In this document: positions 11,468-22,446 of the stretch, piece by piece
Layout of the letters: each line of letters begins with the position of its first letter
Position numbering within the stretch: position 1 is the stretch's first letter
Source of the DNA: Lonicera japonica
Taxonomy: Eukaryota; Streptophyta; Magnoliopsida; Dipsacales; Caprifoliaceae
DNA: 64,000 nucleotides
Direction: 5' to 3'
NCBI GenBank assembly: GCA_021464415.1
Contig: CM038468.1
Location: 27,950,969-28,014,968 of the forward strand
Notes under the pieces: generated by a model
The model's input: only the letters and a program-made list of their open reading frames with translations
Told to the model about the DNA's origin: nothing
The model's database searches: none
Position numbers and translations under genes: made by a program

Positions 11468-13152
11468 TGACGCCACGAGAATAGTGCGTTGTGGTAGCCC
11501 AAGTGCAAGCACATCAAGTTGTAATACAGTCTCGAATGTCCGAGTATCGATCCACAGGGATAGTCGAAAATGAATGGAATGGATTACAAATTTTATGGTT
11601 TTTCTGGTTTTGTAAGTTAGATTGGTTGTGAAACAATGCAAATGTAAATCGGTTGTGAAAATTAGTAAGAAAGCACTAAGGTATTTGAAAGTTGTTTGCG
11701 ATACAATAGATGGTATTTAATAACTCATACAAAGATATTCATACACTTTTCTAGAAGATGGGGAAATTGATGATTTTTCTTAATAGCAAAGGGGTGCGAA
11801 GCAAAGCAACTCATTCCCCGACTTAAGCTATATCGAGAAGAAAAATGATCAAGTTCCACCAAGTACGAAATTATCGAGTTTATTTCTTAGCAACAGGTGT
11901 GAAGTGAAACAACCCATTCCTGATGTAGCTAATCTGAAATAGAAATGATAATTTCATAGTAAAAGGATGTAACATGAAGCATGTGTATGAAATCTCATGA
12001 TTTAAAAGGATGAAAATTAAGTAGGAAACTTTACTATGACACGAGCCGAAGTTTATGGAATAAATTCGTTAACTTATCGATTATCTTTTGAGAAAGACCA
12101 TAAAGAGTCTAAGTATCACATATAGTGTAAGAAGCACTCAATATATCAACAAATGAATTAAAGATGAGCTGAACAAATTTATAAACCATCCATGTAATTT
12201 TTGAGAACTTTTCATAATCTCTACAAAAAGGAACAAAGATCCATAGATGGGAGAAACGAGCTACAAACTTTTTAGAACCATATAAATATGTTGTATTTTC
12301 ATTAATTAACAAGAACTAAATATACAAGGCATATAAAGTCTAATCTTTAGATGAAAATACCTAAAAAGCTCATAAGATGAAATTATTGAAGAGGAAAAAG
12401 ATTCACAAATATTTAACAAACTTTAAATATGGATTGAGTTAATAATCACCGAAAATCATATCGCGGTTCACCTTCGTAACCTTAGTAAAAGACTACTCCA
12501 TAATAAATGCAAGAACAAATATTATAGAAGAAGAAATCATTCTTACAAAACAAAAATTTACAAGAGAAATGAAGAAAGGTTACACCTTAAGCTCTCCCTT
12601 CTCTCTAGAACTTTTCTATGTAAAAAAATAAGATGATTATCTAGCTCTAATCCTTATACTAAAACTAGCCAAAAAAGTACAAAAAATAATAAAATAGACA
12701 AGGAAAAATATATTTTAAACAATAATCTCCAAAAAAAGGCTGAAAGTAGTTGGTAGTGGTTGTACTCGTCAAGCCATGATCAATCATGGTTATGCCCATG
12801 ATCGATGATGGAAGTGCACTGCCCTCAGGAATTTGGTCCCATGATCGATCATGGAAGTGCACTGCCCTCAGGAATTTGGTCCCGTAATCGATTATGGGTC
12901 TGGGATCTCTTGACTCAGCACTTTTGCATGCCTCCAAGCTTGTTCTTGATCAATCTATGCAATGCCATTGTATCCCAATCCTACAAACACATGGAATACT
13001 ACAAAATATACACCAACTTGGGCCACGTTAGATACAAAACTCGTTAAGGCACTAATCTCGAGATAAGTGAATAATTTGGCAAAGTTAGAACAATAAACGT
13101 GTCAAGTGGTTCCGGAAAAGAGCTTATGCATGACAATATTATGCGTTTATCA
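11468..13152 (-). mobile_element. Solo LTR B, inverted relative to A, 1685 bp
   Basis: The same family in reverse orientation: minus-strand start TGATAAACGCATAATATTG at 13152, end GCGTCA at 11468. Flanks GAGAT (11463-11467) and TAGAT (13153-13157) are a 5-bp target duplication with one change. It interrupts the array phrase AAAGAGAGATCAACGG. By eye it is clearly more diverged from A than A is from C. Confidence 0.75.
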
Positions 13153-15614
13153 TAGATCAACGGTTGATATATCATATTGGCTCCCAAATATTCTTTGTTT
13201 CGTAATTAATTTTTTTTCACTGCAAGAAAGAGAATTTTTTGTCCACATACTTTTTAATAATACATAGTGTTCAGGCTAACTTTCGTGCATCCCAAATAAT
13301 TGTTGTTCGTGGAACAGGGGATCCATGATTAGTAGATCATCTCCACCAAAATCCATTTAAAAAATTCAATCAGGACATGCATTAATTAAAAATGTAAATT
13401 GTTAAGGTAAGAAATGCACATATATCCATTTTTTAGTTTACCCACTTCCCAATTGTTTTTTTTTTTTTTTGTAATGAAATTCAGTTGACATCATCTTGAC
13501 CAAGGTTAATAAAAAATTCTATCAATTTACCTCTTCAAAAATCTCAATCAGTATATATGGTATGTGTTGTCTGGTATGTACATATGAGAAATGTTACCAA
13601 TTCCAAATCAGAGTTTGTAATTTTTTGTTTAAGTCCAAAAGACTATAAATTTAACTTTTAATAAAATACTTGAAAGGCACAATAAGGTGTAGTTTTTTAT
13701 TTTTTTATTATTTTTTTAAAATTAAGGGAGGTCTAAGTCTCTCCCTTAATCCTACAAATAAAGAACCCCCCCCCCCCCACCCCATGAGTCGAACCCTTGA
13801 CCTTAAGACAAGAGTAGAGGTTGCTTACCACTGAGACAACCCCTCTCCTCACAATAAGGTGTAGTTCATTTACACATAAAATAATAATACTGTTACTACC
13901 CAAAATTTAAAAATTCTAAGGGTTTTACTTAGATTTTCAAAATAATACCCCCGGAGGAGCACGGGGGGTAGGAAATAAGATAAACCCATTTTTTATGTAT
14001 AAATATTTTATTCTTATTTACTTTTTCTAACACATCTAATTTTATTTTTTCTCAGTTTTTATATGCTGGTTTCTTTTTATGTCCCTCTTAAAAAATATTT
14101 TAGTCAAATCCTTTACTTGTTTATATGATATTATTTGTACATATATCATATACAATATCTACGAAATGCAAGGTCACACTTATTTATAGTGAGGGTTTGG
14201 AAGAAATGGACAGATGTAAAGAAACATGTATATAAAGAGAGATATCAATGGCTGATATATCATACTGGCTCCCAAATATTCTTTGCTTTGTAATTAGTTT
14301 TCTTTCACTATAAGAAAAGGGATACTTTTTTTCCAGACACTTTCTAATATTACAATGTGTTTAGACTAGCTTTCGCGCATCTTAACTAGTTATTGTTCGT
14401 GAAACAGTTGATCCATGATTAGTTGATCAACTCCTCTAAATTTCATTAAAAAATTCAATCAAAATTAAAAGTGCATTAATTAAACATTTAAAATTTCAAT
14501 GGTAAGAAATTCTCACATATCACCATTTTAGTTAACCAACTTCCCATTTTTTTTATTATAATTTTTTTTTATGAAATGTGGTGGTTGCACAAGGTTCATC
14601 AATAAATCTATCCATTAACCTCTTCAATAACCCCAATCTGTATATTTGGTATGTACGTATGATAAACGTTACCACTTCGAAATTAGAGTTTGTATTTATA
14701 TGTTTAAAACCAAAAGATCATAAATTTCTCTTACAAGAAGAAACTTGAAGGCCCCAATAAGTTGTAATTTATTTACACATAAAATAATAATATTGTTTTT
14801 ACCCAATTTTTTAAAAATCTAAGGGTTTTTTTATGTATAGATATTTTATTCTTGCTTACTTTTAGTGTCCCATCTAATTTTATTAATTTTAATTTTTCTC
14901 TAGTTTTTTTAATTTTTTTTAAGAAAGGTTTAAGTCTCTCTGTTAACCCTATAAATAAAGAAAAATCTCCCATCCCACCCCAATGAGTCAAACTCTTAAA
15001 CTCAAGGCAAGACTATATGATGGTTTCCTTTAGTGTCCCTCTTAAAAAATATTTTTGTCCAACCCTTCATTTATTTATATGATAATGTTTTTGCATATTG
15101 TATATTATCTAGGAAGTGCAACATATTTATAATGATGGTTTGGCAGAATTGAATGGATGTGATGAAACGTGTATATAAAGAGAGGGATCAACGGCTGATA
15201 TATCATATTGGCTCCCATGCAAATATTATTTGCTTCGCAATTAGTTGTCTTTCACTATAAGAAAGAGATTTTTTTCCAATACTTCCTAATACTACAAGGA
15301 GTTGAGGGAAGTTTTCGCACATCTTGACTGATCATTGTTCATGAAATAGCAGATCCATGATTAGTAGTAGATCATCATCTCCCAATTTCAATAAAAAATT
15401 CAATAAAGAACAGCATTAAGTAAACGTTTAAAATTTTGATGGTAAGAAATGTACATATATCACTTTTTTAGGTAACCTACTTGTTGGCTGATTTTTTTTT
15501 AAATGAAATTTTGTGGAGATCATCTTGAGCAAGGTTCCTCCAAAAATATATCCATTTACCTAATCAAAAACAATAATCCGTATATCTGGTATGTATGTTT
15601 TGGTATGTATGTAT
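13153..15614. repeat. Array of about 1 kb repeats, between LTR B and gene copy 2
   Basis: Continues the upstream array. Unit starts are near 14165 (GAAATGCAAGGTCACAC) and 15110 (diverged). The last unit runs into the duplicated segment, joining at GGTATGTATG near 15600. Two short insertions that start near 13690 and 14905 resemble a shared low-copy sequence (AAGTCTCTCCCTTAATCCTA type, with a C run at 13768-13779). No gene is supported. Confidence 0.75.
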
Positions 15615-15821
15615 AAAAAATCTAGCTAATTAATCTAAAAACAAACTAGAATTGGAATTTCATTAAAAAACTTTCAAACCTAATGAAATATATATGTGGT
15701 CACAAGAATGATTTTAATTACCATAATGGCATAACACCTAGAAAACATTGAATCAAAGATAAACATTTGAGGCTAAATCCTAGTCACCATTTAAGAAGAT
15801 AAATAAAAGTCTTTGTGATTT

Positions 15822-17476
15822 TGATAAACGCATAATATTGTCATGTCTAAGCTCCTTCCCGGAGTCGCTTGACGAGTTTGTTGCTTTAATTCTGCCTAAT
15901 TATTCACTTATCTCGAGATTAGTGCATTAGCGAGTTTTGTATCTGACATGGCCCAAATTGGTGTGTATTTTGTAGTATTCCATGTATTTGTAGGATTGGG
16001 ATACAATGGCATTGCATGAAGTGATCAAGAGCAGGCTTGGAGGCTTACTTAGTGCTGAGTGAAGAAATTCTAGAACCATGATCGATCATGGGCATAACCA
16101 TGATTGATCATGGAACCAAAATTTTCTGGCAAAGCACTTCCATGATCGATCATGGGCATAACCATGATCGATCATGGCCCTGGCAACTTGTCCATTTCAC
16201 ACCCAAAATGGGCTATTTTAGTGGTTCAAGCTATTTTAGATATTTAGTTAGATATTTTGCAACCTTTTAATATATATTATTTCTCTTAGCTTAGGAAAAG
16301 ACAATATCTCGTTTTTTTTACACACTTGCAAGTTCTAGAGAGAAAGGAGAGCTAAAGTTGATTGTTCTTCATTTCTCCTTTGTAAGTGCTTAATTTGTAA
16401 GAATGATTTCTTCTTCTATAATATTTGTTCTTTCATTTATTATGGATTAGTCTATTACTAAGGTTACGAAGGTGAATCGCGATATAATTTTCGGTGATTA
16501 ATGGCTCAATCCATGTTTAAAGCTTGACAAATATTTGTGAATCCTCTTCTTCATCACATCTTCCATTATTTCAAGCTTTCTAGGTATTTTCATATTAAGT
16601 TAAGACTTTATATGCCTTGTATATTTAATTCTTGGTTGTTAATGAACATACAACATATTTATATGGTTCTAGAAAGCTTGTAGTCTCTTTCCCCCATTCA
16701 TGGAGTTTTTGTCCTTTTTGTAGAAATTATAAATAGTTCATAAAACTCCATAGATGGATTATAAATTTGTTTAGCTTATCTTTGATTCATTTCTTGATAT
16801 ATTGAGTGCTTCTTACACTTTATGTGATACTTAGACTCTTTATTTTCTACCATAAGTGCTAAATGATGAGATGCCAAATTTATCCCATAAACTTCTTTCC
16901 GTTTCATTGTTAGGATTCACTTTATAATTTTCATCCTTTTAATCATGAGATTTCATACACTTGCTTCATGTTAAATCTTTTTATGATGAGTTTGTCATAT
17001 CTATCTCGGATTAGCTTCATCGGGAATGGGTTGCCTTGCTTCACACCCGTAGCTAAGAGGTAGGAATGATAAACTCGTCTTTGGTGGAATGTTGATTGGC
17101 TCTTTCTTGATATAGCTTCAATCCGGGAATGAGTCGCCTAGCGTCGCACCCTTTGTTATTGAGAGATGCACTAACATTTCCCATATGTCGAGAAACCTTG
17201 TGTTGAAATCTTTGTATAAGCTAGTGATCACCGTTTCTTAAATCGTAACTAACCTCCACCTACCTTAGTGCTTTCTTATTAATTTTCACAACTGTTTTAC
17301 ATTTACATTGTTCTACAACAAATCAACTCACAAAATCTGAAAACCGTAAAATCCGTAATCCATTCCATTCCTTTTCACTTATCCCTGTGGTTCGACACTC
17401 GGACTTCCGAGACTATACTATAACTTGACGTGCCTGCACTTGGGCTACATCGAAGCGCGTTATTTCGAATGCGTCA
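15822..17476 (+). mobile_element. Solo LTR C, 1655 bp
   Basis: Same family as A, TGATAAACGC to GCGTCA. Flanks are GATTT (15817-15821) and AATTT (17477-17481); the empty site is visible in copy 1 as GTGATTTATTAATAG near 2485-2500. The insertion therefore came after the segment duplicated. It carries four CCATGATCGATCATGG-type palindromes between about 16077 and 16180. Confidence 0.85.
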
Positions 17477-17943
17477 AATTTATTAATAGATTAACATTGG
17501 ATATTTCGGACATAATGCAACTAGTTAAACTCTGTAATTTTAAAATAATACCAACTCTTTAACCACTCACGATACAAAAGAAAGACACTTTAATTAAGTT
17601 AATATATAAATTTCATATCAGATCTCACACTTGGCCATTTAGTGAATAAACTCATAATGGATAGATATATATATAAACACGCAGTAATTTTAACAAATAC
17701 CAACATACAAGAGTTCATAGCAAACACTTTCCTTAATACATACATATAGCGCGCACTTCGCATCCTTATTTATTAGCATATAACATAGACGCATACTTTA
17801 TTTACACAATATTTTTGACACATAGAACCATACCACAAATTATTAGGAACAAACTTTAACACGAGTGCTGGTAGTCTTTTTCTGAATTAACTAAAAACAC
17901 TCGGTGCCATAATGCAGACGGTAAAGCAAACTCTTGTTTCACT

Positions 17944-19448
17944 TTAACAACCACAGGGATACCTTGGAATGATGCCATTCAAAGAGTGGAAACCATCACT
18001 AATCGGAGTCACGGAGTTTATAATATAATCATCTGTGGTCCCTGGGGCATAGTCGATGAGAGCATAATTATTGCCTTTAAATATATAAGCTTCATTTGTT
18101 TTTTTAGACGAAAATGCTGCATCTAAGCCATCTTGGAAAACAGTACCTTTCCAAGAAAGGAAACCATCAGTAATCTTTTTCGGATTCTGAACCAAATAAT
18201 CACCCGTTGTACCTGGTGCAAAATTAATAAGTGCATATTGATCTCCCTTAAATATATAGGCTTCATTAGATACGGAGGAAGCAAAGGCTGCATCAATACC
18301 ATGTTCAAAAATGGTATCTTTTAAAGAGTAGAAGCCATCAGTGATCTTCTTGGGTCCTCCAATAATGTCTCCGCTCACAAAGTTAAAGAGTATGTATATA
18401 TTACTCCTAAATATATACACCTCATTTTTCACAGAAGAGGTAAATGCAGCATCGATTCCAGTAGCAAATATTGTATTGCTTAGAGAAGGAAAGAAATCAC
18501 CAATGCTCATGGGTCCTTTAATAATGAAGTCTTCAGTTGTGCCAGGCGCATAGTTGATTTGCAAGCATTGATCAGTAGTGAAGATGAATGCCTCCCCCTG
18601 GTTATTGAAGTTGAAGGCACACTCAACGTAATGCCCCACATTACAGCTTGGGTCAACATAGGGTTCTTCAGTTGGTGATGGGTCATCAACGTTGTCTCTC
18701 TTTCGAACATTTGTAGTGTTGTTGGTGGTGAAGACAAGGTTGATCATAACTTCATCGCGTGTGGGACACCTAACATTCCTTAGGCGATTCATAAATTCTT
18801 GTGTGGTTTGCCCAGACGAATTTGGATTAGGATTGAAATGACCATTACGATAAATTCGATTTCCTTGTGGGCTATAAGTTGGGAATTGTGATTCTGATTC
18901 AGGTGCTAGAACTACGTATGGACGTGCTGATCGAATATATTGACTATCAATGCCACCAGTGAACGCAATTTCTTGTTGATTAGGATAATCATTATGCTCA
19001 CCCAAGGTCAGCACTGCATCTATTCCCCCTGGCGCAAAGATTTCATACCGATAAAGAATCATATCGGTTGTCACCCTTGGTCTCCAATTAGTCAACCTTG
19101 TTGTGCTGACAAACACCGACCCATCAACAGGTGAAGTATCTCCCGGGCTCCTCCACCATTTACGTGGCGCTCTAAGTTGTAGTAATCTTGCAAAGTAGTT
19201 GAACCACGATCACGTGGAGCAAATCCTGTTCTGAAAATCTCTGTATAGGAACGATCATCCCATCGATACACAGCCTCCACAATATCTTGGTCTTCAATGG
19301 GGTCCCGATACTGAATACTTGGCCCTTGACGATTGTAAAGTGTCAAAGCAGTTATATGATCTTGGAGTGTACGAATACCCTCCTCAGAGGCTAGCTGGGT
19401 AATTGCAGCTGCAACTCCGCGATATTCTGATGTAGGTGGAATTGCCAT
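17944..19448 (-). pseudogene. ADP-ribosyltransferase-hemopexin gene, copy 2, frameshifted
   Basis: Same gene as at 2954-4459, with ten substitutions and one 1-bp deletion in a G run at about 19142-19147 (around codon 102). The upstream frame keeps the Arg motif (YRWDDR) but then runs to a stop after 118 codons. The downstream 390-codon open frame keeps STT, Q-x-E and all four hemopexin repeats but has no ATG at its edge (it opens at a GTG). Seven of the ten substitutions change a residue. The break separates the NAD-binding Arg from the Ser and catalytic Glu, so enzyme activity is not expected unless the base is a sequencing error. A hemopexin-only product from a downstream Met is conceivable but unsupported. 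Confidence 0.85.
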
Positions 19449-19450
19449 AT

Positions 19451-22339
19451 CTACAAGTCACATTAGAATCAATTGTTAAAATAACTTCGAAACACATTGC
19501 CATAGCAGTACCTTTCTTTTAAAATGCCATATTCTTTTTTTTACATAATTAGTGTAGCAATTCTTACAATATAAAGTAAGTTGTATTCTTCACCATTAAT
19601 TATGTCAAATAGATTAACAATTTGAGATGAATGGCATAAATAAATTTTTTGAATAGAGATATATGTAAATAAAGATATATTTATTATTTGATTTCTTAAA
19701 ATTAAACGTATACGAGGGTAATCTACTATATACACTAATCTCCATATGAGTAGTCATATGGGGTTTTTAACATGAAACAAAGAAACTTGAAATCTAAAAC
19801 ATTTTTCACAATCAAACGTGCCTTGTATCAAGTTTTCTATTGTTAAAAAAAATTATGTTAGAAGCTACTAGTCATAAGATTTTATTTCCCTTTTTTAATA
19901 AATTACCATGCTATTATTGGGCCAATATTAAGTGTTTGACATAGTTATAATCTTATTAAATACAGAGGGTTTAAGTCATGTACGTGTTCTAAAGCAAGAA
20001 ACTTTTAGTTTTATATAAACACTAGCTTATTTCCCGTGTGATGCACGGACATTGTATGAATTATTTTTTCATAAATATATATATCGTGTTTGTTTTTGTG
20101 TATACATGTCTATACTTATATAATTATAATCAAATTTTTTGAAATATAAAATTTATCAAATCAAATAAGAAACATGAGTTTACATAAATGACAAATAATA
20201 GTATACATTGAATAAACAAATTTTATTACATCATCTAGTAGATTGAAATACAATAGTTAGTGTTTGTGTCCCTTTCAATTGTTTTCTTAATTGCACCAAA
20301 GTGAAAAAAGGCTCATGAGAGGAGTGGAAAATAGAAATTCTTCTAAACACAGAAAATAGCACATAGAAATATTGTAAATTTCGTTGAAAAAAAAAGAAGA
20401 GGAAGATGGTAGTTAGTTGAAAAATAAACAATTTCTATTAATAGAACTATTCTAAAGGAATATATTTACATACAGCCATAGAGAGATGGATAGGTAAAGA
20501 GAGCTTATGTGAATCTATGTTAGGAAAATGACATAGTTCAAATTTAAATAGACATCACTAATGGATTAAGATTGAAATCGAAAGGTTGTCGGAGTTAGAA
20601 ACTGAATTGTCTTTAATTAGTTTTTATTTATTGTAAATCATTAATAGATTACATTTAGGAATTATGACAACATGCATTTTCATCTTTACAATGAGTTGAT
20701 TGGCTATGGAAGAGATTGCAAATAATGTGAAGAATTAAAAATGAGCAATGGATTAAATTGATGTAATTATTATAATGGGAAGTAACTCATGAATATTATA
20801 TTAGAGTAGTCATATATTGATAAACATTTTATAGTATATTAATTGTGCTATTAAATGTTTCCACTTCCTCCATATTATATATATGTAATAGATATTAAAT
20901 ATAGATATAAATATGGAAAATGAAAGAGTTTAAAAAATAAGTAAATAAAAGTTTCATAATAAAAATTATTTATTACTATAATTATTATTCTTTCTCTATT
21001 TTACTATAATAATAATATTATAATAAATAATATAGATTATTAAGGAAATTGATATATAAATTAATAAGAGAGAGGATATTACTTCTCTGTAGTATTATAA
21101 TAGTCTTTTCAAATCGATATTAAAGACTGATTTTAAATGCACTTATTAAATTATATTTATTATCTTAATTTGGGAGAAATCCATCATGTATGGAAAAACA
21201 AAAATCACCCTTGGTGGCAAGTATAAGCCAATTTTATGTTGGAGTTATTTCATTTTAAATTAAAAAGTTATAATTTAATTTTTATATTTTCTACGAAATA
21301 CCGGTAATGAGGAAAAAGGTCTCGTTTGACAATATTTTTCGCAAAAAAAATACAGGCAATAATTTTTATTTCTTTTTAAATTAGGGCATTTTTTTTAATT
21401 TTTTTTTCAAAATAAAAGGTTGTTTATCAATTGTGTTTTATGTAAACTAATTAACTTTGCACAAAATTGTGTTTTGTGAAAACTTAATCTTGCAAACCAA
21501 AAAATTTAATGCAAATTTGTTTTGCATGATACGATCATATTTTTACCTAGTATATTTTTATTAGTCACTTAGGTAACTCTGAAGTAACATCAAATAAACT
21601 CCAATGCGTAGTAATGTACTAGAAAAGGAGTTGCATAATCCAAAATATTTATCATGTGTGTCTTATTAATAAAGTAGTATAAATTTTTAGTTTGTTAAAA
21701 TAACTCTAAATCTAAGTCAATTGATTAAAACATTTAGACATAGTAATCTGCTAAAAAAATGATGTGCAAATTTAATTTTGCATGATACCATAGTATTTGA
21801 CAATTCAAAAATTTATTACAAAGTTAAGGTTGCATGTACTCCTTCTAGAGTTTGGTCAAAAATAAGTCCTTAATTTACAGAAGTATTATTCCCTTGTTCT
21901 TTTGCAAAAAACATTTTCAAAAAAATCTTAACATAAATATAATATAATCAATCGTAAAAATAAACTTTGCCGGTGTTCATTTTAATTCTCAATGGTGAAT
22001 GGTGCTAGATAAAGGTTTATTCAATATTAAGAGACAAATATGCCGTTTGTCTCTTAATGTTTGATTAAATGAATTAAAATTTTGAGTTAGAGGCAAGTTC
22101 TATGCTGAATTTTTAATTTAAGTTGAGTATAATTTTACTCGAATGGAGTGGACTTAATCTTTTTAACAAAATAATAAGGGTAGAATATAAAATTAATCAT
22201 CTTTTACATATACGTGCAATAATGTATATATAGAAATGTCAAACATGTGTCACTTGGTAAATATTACATATTGTTTTTAAGTATAAGGTTCATGATGTAA
22301 CTATCACAATACAAATAATTAAAATAATAAAGAGCATAC
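19451..22339 (-). other. Proposed 5'UTR intron of copy 2
   Basis: Same donor (CAG|GTATGC at 22339) and acceptor (TTGTAG at 19451) as copy 1, and the hairpin is kept at 19742-19761. It is slightly shorter than the copy 1 intron because of small deletions. Confidence 0.45.
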
Positions 22340-22446
22340 CTGATATTAGATCTGTCGTGACCGAAAGGGATATGATTGAGAAATTAATATAAGAGAGAGT
22401 TATGTTTTAGGGTTAATGAGGAAATGCAAGGTGATACTTATTTATA
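22340..22446 (-). promoter_or_regulatory. Proposed first exon and TATA box of copy 2
   Basis: TATAAAT on the minus strand at 22440-22446, with the leader-like exon 22340-22418, matching copy 1 except for a few bases lost in the CT-rich part. If copy 2 is transcribed it would use this promoter. Confidence 0.45.
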
